Origin: Gemmatimonadota bacterium
GTDB lineage: Bacteria; Gemmatimonadota; Gemmatimonadetes; Longimicrobiales; Gaopeijiaceae
Direction of reading: 5' to 3'
Assembly: GCA_030428885.1 (NCBI GenBank)
Contig: JAUIEJ010000001.1
Coordinates: 186,001 to 250,000, forward strand
Length of the DNA stretch: 64,000 nucleotides
This document shows positions 17,033 to 25,655 of this stretch, one piece after another. Below the pieces are notes generated by a model. That model was given only the letters and a program-made list of their open reading frames with translations. It searched no databases and was not told the DNA's origin. Position numbers and translations under genes: made by a program. Positions within the stretch are counted from its first letter, which is position 1, and every line of letters begins with the position of its first letter.

Positions 17033-18091
17033 ATGCGTGTGCACGCTCCCCACCCGAACACCCTCGCCCGAACCTTCGCGGCGGCCCTGGCCTTCGCCAC
17101 CCTGGCCCTCCCGACGGCGACTTCCGCCCAGGGCCTCAAGATCGCCGCGGGCGACGTGGGGATCGGCATCGGCGACGTGCCCCGCCTCGACGGGCTGCGC
17201 CTGAACTTTCGCGACGATCGCCTCGATCTGGTGCGGGGCGTGAACGCCACCTTCTGGTCGCCCCCGAATCGCATGCGGGGGCGCGGACAGATGCGGGGTC
17301 TGGTGCTGGGACTCCCCCTGGCCGGGGGGCGGGACATCGACGGCGTGGGCATCGGCGTGGGACTCCAGGCCGAGGGCACCTTCGACGGCATCGGCATCGC
17401 GGCCGTGGGAATGGGCACCGGCGGCCCCATGCGGGGCATCTTCGTGGGCGGGCTGGGCATGGGGTCGGGGGGATCGCTGACGGGCATCGCCGTGGGCGGC
17501 CTGGGGGCCGGCTTCGGAGGCGGGATGCGGGGTCTGGCCATCGGGGGACTGGGGATCGGGGGTGGCGGCGGCTTCGAGGGCGTGGCCATCGGTGGGCTGG
17601 GCGGCGGGTTCTCGGGTCCGTTCCGGGGCGTGGGAATCGGTGGGGTCGGACTGGGCGTGGGCGACGATACCCGGGGACTCCTCATCGGCGGCGTGGGGGT
17701 GGGCGCCGGAGGCGACGTCACCGGCGCCGTCATCGGAGGCGTGGGCGCCGGAATCGGCGGGCACCTCAAGGGGCTCGGCATCGGTGGGGTGGGGATCGGC
17801 GGTGAGCACCTGGAGGGCCTCATGCTCGCCGGCGCGGGCGTGGGAGCCCACCGGATCCAGGGTCTGGTGGTGGCGCCCTACGTGAAGGCGGTGGCCGGCC
17901 GCGACGGCGAAGGCGGTCTGCTCCAGGGGATCTCCGTGGCGGGCGTCACCGACGTGCGCGGCACCCAGCGCGGCCTCTCCATCGCCCTGGTGAACTACGC
18001 CCGGGTGCTCCACGGCGTGCAGATCGGCCTCATCAACATCGCCCGCAACAAGGAGCGCTTCTCGGTCCTGCCCCTGGTGAACTGGAACTGA
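17033..18091 (+). CDS. secreted glycine-rich 16-residue repeat protein
   Basis: The 352-residue protein has a signal peptide (to about residue 33), a 65-residue head, and then about ten or eleven tandem 16-residue units between residues 103 and 275 of the form xGhxIGGhGxGxGGxh (h, hydrophobic). The C terminus carries GLSIALVNYARVLHGVQIGL-type sequence that resembles LA_2272-type surface repeats. The strict 16-residue period with alternating Gly and aliphatic residues suggests a beta-solenoid with one turn per repeat, located in the periplasm or on the cell surface. No enzyme motif is present. It stands alone between the beta-lactamase-like gene and the convergent DUF5989 gene. Confidence 0.8.
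   Translation: MRVHAPHPNTLARTFAAALAFATLALPTATSAQGLKIAAGDVGIGIGDVPRLDGLRLNFRDDRLDLVRGVNATFWSPPNRMRGRGQMRGLVLGLPLAGGRDIDGVGIGVGLQAEGTFDGIGIAAVGMGTGGPMRGIFVGGLGMGSGGSLTGIAVGGLGAGFGGGMRGLAIGGLGIGGGGGFEGVAIGGLGGGFSGPFRGVGIGGVGLGVGDDTRGLLIGGVGVGAGGDVTGAVIGGVGAGIGGHLKGLGIGGVGIGGEHLEGLMLAGAGVGAHRIQGLVVAPYVKAVAGRDGEGGLLQGISVAGVTDVRGTQRGLSIALVNYARVLHGVQIGLINIARNKERFSVLPLVNWN
17339..17857 (+). repeat. 48-bp in-frame tandem repeats encoding Gly-rich units
   Basis: The coding sequence repeats every 48 bases, about ten to eleven times, encoding the 16-residue unit of the secreted protein. Units are diverged at the nucleotide level but keep the IGG(L/V)GxG core. Repeat number could vary between strains. 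Confidence 0.75.
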
Positions 18092-18100
18092 CGGGCGTCC

Positions 18101-18262
18101 TCAGAAGATCGTGTAGATGAAAGGGGCCAGGGCCGAGCCCTGGGCGAACACGAGGAGGGCGCTCATGGCCAGGAGAATCACCAGGATGGGCAGGAGCCAC
18201 CACTTCTTGCTGTCTCGCAGGAAGAGCCACAGCTCGCGGAGGAGTCCCGTTCGTTCGGCCAT
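18101..18262 (-). CDS. DUF5989-family small membrane protein
   Basis: This 53-residue protein has the compact signature of DUF5989: ELWLFLRDSKKWWLLP at residues 9-24, one membrane helix, and the terminal FAQGSALAPFIYTIF. These tiny proteins are typically encoded beside carbamoyltransferase and SxtJ genes, exactly as here. The ATG lies 11 bases after the SxtJ stop. The molecular function is unknown; a small accessory subunit of a membrane complex is an inference. Confidence 0.85.
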   Translation of the reverse strand: MAERTGLLRELWLFLRDSKKWWLLPILVILLAMSALLVFAQGSALAPFIYTIF

Positions 18263-18273
18263 GAGTCGGTCGG

Positions 18274-18678
18274 TCAGAACTGTCGATGGAGGTCGCTGCG
18301 GCGGCGCCCCTCGGGTTGCTCGCGCCAGTAGCTGTCGTCGTCGGGGGGCCGTCTCAGGGGACTCCCGCCCACGACCCGTCGCACCAGCCCCACGGGGGTG
18401 AGCACCCCGAAATACACCAGCGCCATGAAGACCGGCGTGGTGACCGTGGAGATGGCCCGGGCCAGCGCCATCCAGCCCCGGTGGAGGGGGCCCAGGCGCG
18501 TGGGCGCCACCAGCCCGGCCAGTACCAGCAGGCCCGCCACCCCGGCCAGAACCTGGGCCGGCAGGGGGTGGCCGCGCCACCAGGCCAGGCCCGCCAGCGC
18601 CCCGAAGGCCGCGCCCACGGGGAGAGCGAAGGCCCGTCCCTCCCGGGGGGTCAATCGAGCTCGAACCGGTCGCTCCAC
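18274..18678 (-). CDS. SxtJ-family membrane protein
   Basis: The 134-residue protein has an LTPREGRAFALPVGAAFG opening and three to four membrane segments, matching the SxtJ family. The family name comes from a saxitoxin cluster, but homologues are widespread and accompany carbamoyltransferases outside toxin clusters. The GTG at 18678 is chosen because GAGAGGAGG lies five bases upstream, giving a 28-base overlap with the carbamoyltransferase end. A TTG at 18654, overlapping the stop, is the alternative. Its function is unknown. Confidence 0.8.
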   Translation of the reverse strand: MERPVRARLTPREGRAFALPVGAAFGALAGLAWWRGHPLPAQVLAGVAGLLVLAGLVAPTRLGPLHRGWMALARAISTVTTPVFMALVYFGVLTPVGLVRRVVGGSPLRRPPDDDSYWREQPEGRRRSDLHRQF

Positions 18679-20483
18679 GCGTCCTCCTCTCGCCAGGGGG
18701 GTTGATCGGCCTTCTCCAGCAGGTGGTTGCCGAGGACCAGAACGTCCATGTCGGTGCGCATGAAGCACCGGTAGGCGTCGGCCGGGCTGCAGACGATGGG
18801 TTCGCCCCGGACGTTGAACGACGTGTTCACCACGAGGGGACATCCGGTCCGGTCGGCGAAGGCCGAGATGAGCCGGTGGTACCGGGGGTTCCGGGCCGCA
18901 TCCACGGTCTGGATCCGGGCCGAGTGGTCGACGTGGGTCACCGCCGGAATGTCGGAGCGGGGCGCCGAGAGCCGGTCGATGCCGAAGAGTTCGTCGGCGC
19001 CCGGGGCGGCGATGCGGCGCTCTTCCCGCACCGGGGCCACCAGGAGCATGTAGGGGGAGTCCACGTCGAGGTCGAAGAATTCGGCGGCCCGTTCCCGGAG
19101 CACCGAGGGCGCGAAGGGTCGGAAGCTCTCCCGGAACTTGATCTTGAGGTTCATGGTCTGCTGCATGCGGGGACTCCGGGGGTCGCCCAGGATGCTTCGG
19201 GACCCCAGGGCTCGGGGGCCGAATTCCATGCGCCCCTGGAACCACCCCACCACCTGCTCGTCGGCCAGGGCCGCGGCGACCCGGGGGATCAGGGTGTCGT
19301 CGGGCAGTTCCTGGTAGACGGCGTCAAACCCGTCCAACGCGGCCCGGATGTCGTGAGGGGAGAACTCAGGGCCGAGGTAGGCGCCCTGCATTCGGTCCTG
19401 GCCGGCCGGCCCTTTCCGGGGTCCCCCGACCTCCCGGGCCCAAGCCAGCAACGCCACACCCAGAGCCCCCCCGGCGTCGCCGGCGGCGGGCTGGATCCAA
19501 AGCTCGTCGACGATCCCCTCCCGGAGAATCCGGCCGTTGCCCACGCAGTTCAGAGCCACGCCCCCGGCCAGGCACAGGCGGGGCAGTCCCGTCTCCCGTC
19601 GGGCGGTGCGGGCCATGCGGACCATGACCTCCTCGCATACGTCCTGGACGGACCGGGCCAGGTCCATGTCCCGCTGGGTCAGGTCGCTCTCGGGGCGACG
19701 GGGGGGACCGCCCATGAGGTCGTGGAACGCCTCGCTGGTCATGGTCAGCCCACCGAGGTAGTCGAAATACGCCTGATTCAGACGAAACGACCCGTCGTCC
19801 CTCAGGTCCATGAGGTCGGTGAGGATCCGGTCCACGTAGCGGGGCTCACCGTAGGGGGCGAGTCCCATGACCTTGTATTCTCCCGAGTTCACCTTGAAGC
19901 CCGTGTAGTAGGTGAACGCCGAGTAGAGGAGTCCCAGGGAATCGGGCCACCGCAACTCCTTCCGGATCTCCACGTCGTCGTCGCGCCCGACCCCGATGGA
20001 GGCCGTGGCCCATTCTCCCACGCCGTCCATGGTGAGGACCGCAGCTTCGGAAAACGGCGAAGGGAGGAAGGCGCTGGCCGCGTGGGCCTCGTGGTGTTCG
20101 GAGTACAACACGGGCCCGTCCCACTGAAGCGACGTGCGGATCATGCGATCCGTGTGGAGTTTGTCCTTGATCCAGAGGGGGCCCGCCTTGAGAAACGATG
20201 GGAACCCCCGGGGGGCGATGCCCAGATAGGTTTCGAGGATCCGATCGAATTTCAGAAGGGGCTTGTCGTAGAACGCCACGCGATCCACGTCGGAGAGTTC
20301 GATTCCGGCGTGGCGGAGGCACCAGGCCACGGCGTGCTCCGGGAACGACGCGTCGCCCTTTCGGCGGGTGAACCGCTCCTCGGAGGCCGCCGCGAGAATC
20401 TCGCCGTCCCGGACGAGGCAGGCGGCGCTGTCGTGGTAGAACGCCGAGATGCCGAGAACGTGGGCGGGCGAGCCCTGGGCCAT
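18651..20483 (-). CDS. carbamoyltransferase (NodU/CmcH/TobZ family)
   Basis: The 610-residue enzyme shows both halves of the family: an N-terminal Kae1-like domain beginning VLGISAFYHDSAACL with metal site SEHHEAHAASAF near residues 127-138 and a MDGVGEW loop, and a C-terminal domain with MEFGPRALGSRSIL and PLVVNTSFNVRGEPIV. These enzymes make carbamoyl-adenylate from carbamoyl phosphate and ATP and transfer the carbamoyl group to a hydroxyl of a sugar or secondary metabolite. No biosynthetic cluster lies nearby, so the acceptor is unknown. SxtJ and DUF5989 genes follow in the same operon, and an SGNH/TPR gene is divergent. Confidence 0.93.
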   Translation of the reverse strand: MAQGSPAHVLGISAFYHDSAACLVRDGEILAAASEERFTRRKGDASFPEHAVAWCLRHAGIELSDVDRVAFYDKPLLKFDRILETYLGIAPRGFPSFLKAGPLWIKDKLHTDRMIRTSLQWDGPVLYSEHHEAHAASAFLPSPFSEAAVLTMDGVGEWATASIGVGRDDDVEIRKELRWPDSLGLLYSAFTYYTGFKVNSGEYKVMGLAPYGEPRYVDRILTDLMDLRDDGSFRLNQAYFDYLGGLTMTSEAFHDLMGGPPRRPESDLTQRDMDLARSVQDVCEEVMVRMARTARRETGLPRLCLAGGVALNCVGNGRILREGIVDELWIQPAAGDAGGALGVALLAWAREVGGPRKGPAGQDRMQGAYLGPEFSPHDIRAALDGFDAVYQELPDDTLIPRVAAALADEQVVGWFQGRMEFGPRALGSRSILGDPRSPRMQQTMNLKIKFRESFRPFAPSVLRERAAEFFDLDVDSPYMLLVAPVREERRIAAPGADELFGIDRLSAPRSDIPAVTHVDHSARIQTVDAARNPRYHRLISAFADRTGCPLVVNTSFNVRGEPIVCSPADAYRCFMRTDMDVLVLGNHLLEKADQPPWREEDAWSDRFELD

Positions 20484-20591
20484 GGAAATCAGGTGACGGG
20501 GAACGAGTTCGGCGGGCCGTTCGCACGGTAACCGGCTTGACCGCTCGTCGCATCCCGCCCCATCGTCGCATCCTCCCGATCCGCAACGTGA

Positions 20592-22484
20592 ATGTCCGAA
20601 ACCCCCCGAAAATTCGTCCTCGGCCTGGCCGTGACGGTGGCGTTCTTCGCGGCGCTGGAAGGCGTCCTCTTCGTCGCCGGGGTCACTCCCCTGAGCGACC
20701 GGGGGGATCCGTACGTCGGGTTTTCGGGCTACGCCCCCCTGTTCGTGGAAGCGGGGACTCCCGACGGCGGCCGGGTGATGCGCACCGCCGACGGCAAGTT
20801 CGATTGGTTCAATCGGCAGGAGTTCGCCGTTCCCAAGGACCCGGCCGTGACGCGGGTCTTCTGTCTCGGGGGATCCACCACCTACGGGCGGCCCTACGAT
20901 GACGCCACGTCGTTCTGCGGGTGGCTGCGGGCCTTTCTTCCGGCGGCCGATCCGGGCCGTCGGTGGGAGGTGGTGAACGCCGGGGGGATCAGCTACGCGA
21001 GCTACCGGATCGTGCGCCTCATGGACGAACTCGTGGAGTACGAGCCCGACCGGTTCATCGTCTACACGGGTCACAACGAGTTTCTGGAGCGGCGAACCTA
21101 CGGCCGCCTCATGGAGGCCCCGGAATGGGTGCGCGACGCCGGATCGCTGGCGTCGGGGCTCCGGAGCTACAGCCTCCTCTCCGACGTGCTGTATCCGAGC
21201 CGGGACGTGCTGGACACCGAGATCGACAACATCCTCGACGAGTCGGTGGGGCCCGACGACTACCACCGGGACGACGCCCTCCACGAGGCCGTGGTCCAGC
21301 ATTTCCGACTCAGCCTGGAGCGCATGACCCGGGTGGCCCGGGACGCCGGCGCGGAGGTGCTCTTCGTCACGCCCGCCTCCAACATCCGCGATTTCTCGCC
21401 CTTCAAGGCCGAGGTGAGCGACGGCGTGGACGAGGCGACGCGTCGTCGAATCGAGGGACTCCGGGCTGCCGTCGTCGGCCACCTGGCTCGGGAGGAGTAC
21501 GAGGCCGCCCGAGCCCGGAGCGTGGAAGGGGTGGAGCTCGACTCCCGGAACGCCGACCTGCTGTTCCTCCACGGCCGAGCCCTCCTGGGACTGGGACGGA
21601 CGGACGAGGCGAAGGGCGCCTTCACGGCGTCCCGGGACGAAGACGTGGCTCCCCTTCGGGCACCGTCGGTCCTGGCCCGAGCGGTGGCCGAGGTGGCCGC
21701 GGAGACGTCCAGCGACCTCGTGGACTTCGCCGCCCTGGTGGAGGGCGAGGCGCCCGACGGGATCCCGGGCGACGAGCAGTTCCTGGACCACGTGCACCCC
21801 TCCATCGAGGCCAACCGCCGGCTGGGGCTGGCCCTGGTGGATGCGTTGGTGGATCCGTCGTGGAGTGATGCCGAGGTGGCCGAGATCACCACCCTTGTGA
21901 ACGCCTCGGTGGACGCCGCGGCCAACGCCCGGGCCCTGGCCAATGTGGGCCGGGTCCTGAGTTGGGCCGGAAAGCAGGACGAGGCCATGCGCCTCGTGGA
22001 GCGGGCCACCGAGATGGTGCGGGACCCCCACACGCTGTATCAGATGCTCACGGTGCTGATCCGCAACGGCCGTCACGAGGAGGCGCTGCTCTACGCCGAC
22101 GAGGCCGCGCGCCTCATGCCCGACGTTGCCGAGGTACGGCGCCTCAACGGCGTGATCCTGTCGGAGAACGGCCGCAGCGCCGACGCCCTCCGGGAGCTGG
22201 AGGCGGCGGCCCGCCTCGACCCCACCCGCCCCGACACGCCTTATCACATGGGCGTGGTGCTGGGCGACCTGGGTCGTTCGGGTGCCGCGGAGGAGGCCTA
22301 CCGGCGGGCCATCGAGCTCGACCCCGCCCACGCCGACGCGCTGAACAACCTCGGAATCCTCCTGGCCCAACGGGGCGACCTCGAGGGGGCGCTGGACCTC
22401 TTCCGGCGGGCGGTGGACGCCGCCCCCGACCACCCCGACGCCGCCCGGAACCTGGCCCGGGCCCGTCAACTCACCGGCCGCTGA
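20592..22484 (+). CDS. SGNH hydrolase with C-terminal TPR repeats
   Basis: The 630-residue protein has an N-terminal membrane anchor (about 8-30), then an SGNH hydrolase domain with Ser95 in CLGGSTTYG, the block II Gly in NAGGISYASY, the block III Asn in YTGHNEFLE, and the Asp-His pair in FLDHVHPS near residue 400. At least four TPRs fill the region after about residue 440. The catalytic domain is interrupted by an insertion of roughly 80 residues that is itself TPR-like. It probably acts as an esterase or acyl-transfer hydrolase on the outer side of the inner membrane. It is divergent from the carbamoyltransferase operon, with 108 bases between them, an association that suggests one modification pathway. 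Confidence 0.88.
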   Translation: MSETPRKFVLGLAVTVAFFAALEGVLFVAGVTPLSDRGDPYVGFSGYAPLFVEAGTPDGGRVMRTADGKFDWFNRQEFAVPKDPAVTRVFCLGGSTTYGRPYDDATSFCGWLRAFLPAADPGRRWEVVNAGGISYASYRIVRLMDELVEYEPDRFIVYTGHNEFLERRTYGRLMEAPEWVRDAGSLASGLRSYSLLSDVLYPSRDVLDTEIDNILDESVGPDDYHRDDALHEAVVQHFRLSLERMTRVARDAGAEVLFVTPASNIRDFSPFKAEVSDGVDEATRRRIEGLRAAVVGHLAREEYEAARARSVEGVELDSRNADLLFLHGRALLGLGRTDEAKGAFTASRDEDVAPLRAPSVLARAVAEVAAETSSDLVDFAALVEGEAPDGIPGDEQFLDHVHPSIEANRRLGLALVDALVDPSWSDAEVAEITTLVNASVDAAANARALANVGRVLSWAGKQDEAMRLVERATEMVRDPHTLYQMLTVLIRNGRHEEALLYADEAARLMPDVAEVRRLNGVILSENGRSADALRELEAAARLDPTRPDTPYHMGVVLGDLGRSGAAEEAYRRAIELDPAHADALNNLGILLAQRGDLEGALDLFRRAVDAAPDHPDAARNLARARQLTGR

Positions 22485-22497
22485 GCGTCGCGGACGG

Positions 22498-25164
22498 TCA
22501 CCCCTCCCGGAGAGACTCCCGGGGGTCCACGTGGGTGGCCCGCCAGGCGGGAACGAGGGCCGAGATCAGCGCACCCAGGAGGAGCGCCCCGGCCGTTCCG
22601 GCGAAGACCCCGGGCGAGTGGGGGGACACGTGGTACAGCAGTCCCTCGAGACGCGTGGCCCACCAGGCCGATGCGGGGAGGGCCACGGCGAGCCCGGCGG
22701 CCACCGTGGCCAGGGCCGGGAGCAGGACGGCACCGGCGAGCCGGGGGGCGTGGGCGCCCAGGGCCATGCGAATCCCGATCTCCCGACGGCGGCGAGCGAC
22801 CTCGTAGGTGAGGACCCCGTACAGGCCCAGGACGGCGATGATCAGCGCAACCACGCCGAACAGTGAGAAGACCGTGGCCCCCAGGCGCCACGAGCGCAGT
22901 TGGCGCTCGACCATGGTGGAGAGGGGCGTCACCTCGGCGTAGCGCACGCCGGGCAGGCCCAGGAGGGTTCGGCGCACCGCGTCCACCGCTCCGGTGGACG
23001 ACCCGCGCACCCGCACAAGGAGCCCGGCCGGGGAGCGGCCCATGACGGAGAGGGGGGCCCACGCCGTGGGATCGGGTCGTCCCGGCGTGAATTGTCGCAG
23101 GGTCTGCTGGGTCCCGGCCTGCTCTTCGGCGATGCCCACCACCCGCGCGCAGGGCCCCTCTCCCCGGCCCACGATGAGACACTGATCGAGGGCCGACCGG
23201 TTGGGCCACAAGCCCTCGGCCGCCCGTCGACCGACCACCACCACGGGCTCGGCACCGGGGGCCAGGTCGGCGGCCTCGATGGGGCGACCCTCCAGTACTT
23301 CGGCCCCCAGGGTCGAGAAGTAGTCCGGGCCCACGGCGTTCACCCGCAGTCCGACGCCCCCGGGGAACACCGGCTGATCGGGTTCCTGGTCCGGGCGCCG
23401 ACCCGTGGCGCCGTAGAGAAGCATGAAGGGAATGGCCACCGTCTCGGTCACGGATTCCACGCCGTCCAGCGCCTCGAGGGTGCGACGAGCCTCTCGGTAG
23501 AGGGCCTCGCGCTCCACGGGGGCTTCGGGGTCCATCTCCGGCATCACCACCACGACCCGATCGGCGTCGAAGCCCAGGTCGAGGTCCAGTGCCTGGCGGA
23601 GGCTCCCCACGAAGAGGAGGGCGCCCACCAGGAGCACGGCCGAGAGCCCGGCCTGAACGCCCACGAGGGTCCGGCGCAGGCCGGACCGTCCTGTGGAGCC
23701 GCGCCCGTGGCCCGACAGGGCGGCGGCCAACTCTTGCCGGGGGCCGGCCAGGGCGGGGACGACGCCGGCCAGGACCGCCGCGCCCACGGCGGCGAGGGCG
23801 ACGAAGGTGGTGAGGCGGCCGGCTCGAACCCGGCCCCCCAGCTCGATTCCGTCGAGGAAGAGGCGGTCCAGGGCGCCCCCCAGGGTCCACGCGAGAAGGA
23901 GAGCGGCGGCCCCCCCCGCCAGGGCCAGAATCAGGGAGCGGGCCAGCAACTCGCCCACCAGGCGACCCCGGCCCGCCCCCAGGGCTCGGCGCAGGGTAAC
24001 CTCTCCACGTACCCGCTCACCGTGGGCCAGGAAGAGGTTGGCGACGTTGGCGCACGCCACCAGCAGCACCAGGGCGGCCACGGCGGTCAGCCATCGCGAC
24101 ACCCGGATCATGGCGTTGGGCTGGGGGCCGTCGCCGGGCACCAGGCTCCATGCGTCGACCGTGGAGAGGGTTCCGCGCAACGCGTACCCCGACTCCCGGG
24201 CCGCGGCCATGGCGGATCGGGCCCCTTCCTCGAGGGTGGTCTCCGCGGCGGGCTCGTCGAGCCGCGCGTAGATCCGGAACGCCAGGATGCCGCCGTCGGT
24301 CTTCCAGTCGTCGCCCCACATCAGGGGGGCCGAGACCTCCAGGGGGAGCCACACGTCGGCAGCGGGCGGGTCGGCCCCCACGAAGCCCGGCGGCAGCACG
24401 CCCGCGATCTGGTAGCGCCCGTCGTCCACTCTCACGACCCGCCCGATGACCCCGGGATCGGCACCGAACCGCGACGACCACAGTCCGTGCCCGATGAGGG
24501 CTACGGGTGTGGCGTCCGGGCGATGGTCGTCGGCGGTGAAGCCCCGGCCCATGAGCGGGTCCACCCCCATCAGGGGAAACCACGCCTCGTCGACTCGGAG
24601 CACCCGGACCCGCGTCGCCGACTCGCCTTCGCCCAGGGTCTCGCTCATGCCGTGGGCGCCCGCCGCGATACGCGCGGGGAGGCGCGCACCCCGGAGCGCC
24701 TCCACGTCGCTCCAGGAGAAGGCGGTGAGGTCCGACGCTCCCCCGCCGTCGTGGACCATGCTCTGACTGAGGATCCGCACCTGGTCGGGATCCTCCACGT
24801 GCTCCGGCGGGCTCAGGAGCAGGCGGTCGGCCACCCGGAAGACGGCGGCGTTGGCACCGAGCCCCAGGGCCAGGGTCACCAACACCGCGGCCGAGAATCC
24901 CGGGGAGCGGCGGAGGCTGCGAGCCGCCGAGCCCAGGCTCGATCCCAGCAGGGCCACGGCGTGACGGATGCGGTCTCGTCGGAGGCGTCGGCGGTCGATG
25001 CGTCGGAGGTCCTCCCGGTACCGGTCCACGTCGCCGAACCGGCGGCGGGCCTCGGCCCGGGCCTCGTCCTCTCTCCATCCCCGGCGCACCAGGAGTTCCA
25101 CGGTCCCCTCGAAATGGGACTCCAGTTCTGCGTCGATCTCCCGGTCCACGGGCTCGGGCTTCAC
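22498..25164 (-). CDS. ADOP-family ABC transporter permease (FtsX/MacB type)
   Basis: This 888-residue protein has a cytoplasmic prefix helix region (about 1-60), a first membrane helix at about 85-108 (SPGFSAAVLVTLALGLGA), a large MacB-like periplasmic domain, then two FtsX membrane blocks separated by a second periplasmic domain. This is the duplicated orphan permease (ADOP) layout, usually made without a dedicated ATPase next to it, and none is seen here. The substrate and direction are unknown; efflux or lipid/peptide handling is the usual guess. The GTG start at 25164 overlaps the PadR stop as GTGA, so the two genes are translationally coupled. Confidence 0.9.
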   Translation of the reverse strand: MKPEPVDREIDAELESHFEGTVELLVRRGWREDEARAEARRRFGDVDRYREDLRRIDRRRLRRDRIRHAVALLGSSLGSAARSLRRSPGFSAAVLVTLALGLGANAAVFRVADRLLLSPPEHVEDPDQVRILSQSMVHDGGGASDLTAFSWSDVEALRGARLPARIAAGAHGMSETLGEGESATRVRVLRVDEAWFPLMGVDPLMGRGFTADDHRPDATPVALIGHGLWSSRFGADPGVIGRVVRVDDGRYQIAGVLPPGFVGADPPAADVWLPLEVSAPLMWGDDWKTDGGILAFRIYARLDEPAAETTLEEGARSAMAAARESGYALRGTLSTVDAWSLVPGDGPQPNAMIRVSRWLTAVAALVLLVACANVANLFLAHGERVRGEVTLRRALGAGRGRLVGELLARSLILALAGGAAALLLAWTLGGALDRLFLDGIELGGRVRAGRLTTFVALAAVGAAVLAGVVPALAGPRQELAAALSGHGRGSTGRSGLRRTLVGVQAGLSAVLLVGALLFVGSLRQALDLDLGFDADRVVVVMPEMDPEAPVEREALYREARRTLEALDGVESVTETVAIPFMLLYGATGRRPDQEPDQPVFPGGVGLRVNAVGPDYFSTLGAEVLEGRPIEAADLAPGAEPVVVVGRRAAEGLWPNRSALDQCLIVGRGEGPCARVVGIAEEQAGTQQTLRQFTPGRPDPTAWAPLSVMGRSPAGLLVRVRGSSTGAVDAVRRTLLGLPGVRYAEVTPLSTMVERQLRSWRLGATVFSLFGVVALIIAVLGLYGVLTYEVARRRREIGIRMALGAHAPRLAGAVLLPALATVAAGLAVALPASAWWATRLEGLLYHVSPHSPGVFAGTAGALLLGALISALVPAWRATHVDPRESLREG

Positions 25165-25502
25165 GGGGTCCCCCGGCCTCGAGCGAAGACCTTGTCCACC
25201 GCCTCGGTGTAGCGGCGCCAGTCCGCGGTCTCCCGGGCGAGGCGGGCGCGCCCCCGTTCGGTGAGGGCGTAGAACTTGGCCCGGCGTCCCCGATCCGACA
25301 CGCCCCACTCGCTCCGCAGCCAGCCCCCGCTCTCCATGCGGTGAAGTGCCGTGTACAGCGCGCCGTCCTCGAGATCCAGCACGCCGTCCGTGGCCTCCCG
25401 CACCCAATCGGCCACGCCGTACCCGTGGAGGGGACCATGGCTCAGGACCTGGAGGACCACGGTGTCGAGTGTGCCCCGGAGGACGGGCATGGGCTCGGGC
25501 AT
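25161..25502 (-). CDS. PadR-family transcriptional regulator
   Basis: The 113-residue protein is a typical short PadR: LRGTLDTVVLQVLSHGPLHG opens the winged helix, and DGALYTALHRMESGGWLRS is the recognition-wing region, followed by a dimerisation helix. PadR proteins of this kind regulate the ADOP permease gene that follows them and often their own promoter. The double palindrome at 25536-25580 upstream is the obvious candidate operator. The start could also be the internal ATG four codons downstream. Confidence 0.92.
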   Translation of the reverse strand: MPEPMPVLRGTLDTVVLQVLSHGPLHGYGVADWVREATDGVLDLEDGALYTALHRMESGGWLRSEWGVSDRGRRAKFYALTERGRARLARETADWRRYTEAVDKVFARGRGTP

Positions 25503-25535
25503 GGAGGGTCCGGGGAACGGGGTGCGGAAACGGAT

Positions 25536-25580
25536 ACCTGAGGTTTTCAGGGTATGAGTCTTACCCTGAAGTTCTCAGGT
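25536..25580. promoter_or_regulatory. double palindromic operator, probably for PadR
   Basis: Two arms, acctgaggttttcagggta (25536-25554) and its near-complement (25562-25580, 16 of 19 positions), flank a 7-base centre. Each arm is itself a palindrome, CCTGA-N5-TCAGG, at 25537-25551 and 25565-25579, with centres 28 bases apart. It lies 34 bases upstream of the PadR start and 76 bases before the divergent plug-domain gene, so binding could control both directions. Confidence 0.7.
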
Positions 25581-25655
25581 GTCAAGAAAATGGATTGTGG
25601 AATCGGGTCGCGCCGGGGTAGCTTGGCTCCGGATCCTGGCCGGGGGAGGACGACG

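Noticed and set aside
18274-20483. Saxitoxin-like biosynthesis cluster suggested by the SxtJ name
   Set aside because: No polyketide, amidinotransferase or other sxt-type genes are present; SxtJ-type proteins occur widely with carbamoyltransferases.
18702-20531. 609-residue plus-strand open frame over the carbamoyltransferase
   Set aside because: Composition is that of an antisense shadow and the opposite strand has a full, motif-complete enzyme.
20484-20591. Direct repeat TCGTCGCATCC between the carbamoyltransferase and SGNH genes as an operator
   Set aside because: Only two short copies in GC-rich DNA, no dyad symmetry and no regulator nearby; not enough to call.
22900-25212. 770-residue plus-strand open frame over the ADOP permease
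   Set aside because: Shadow frame; the permease frame has clear membrane segments and family motifs.
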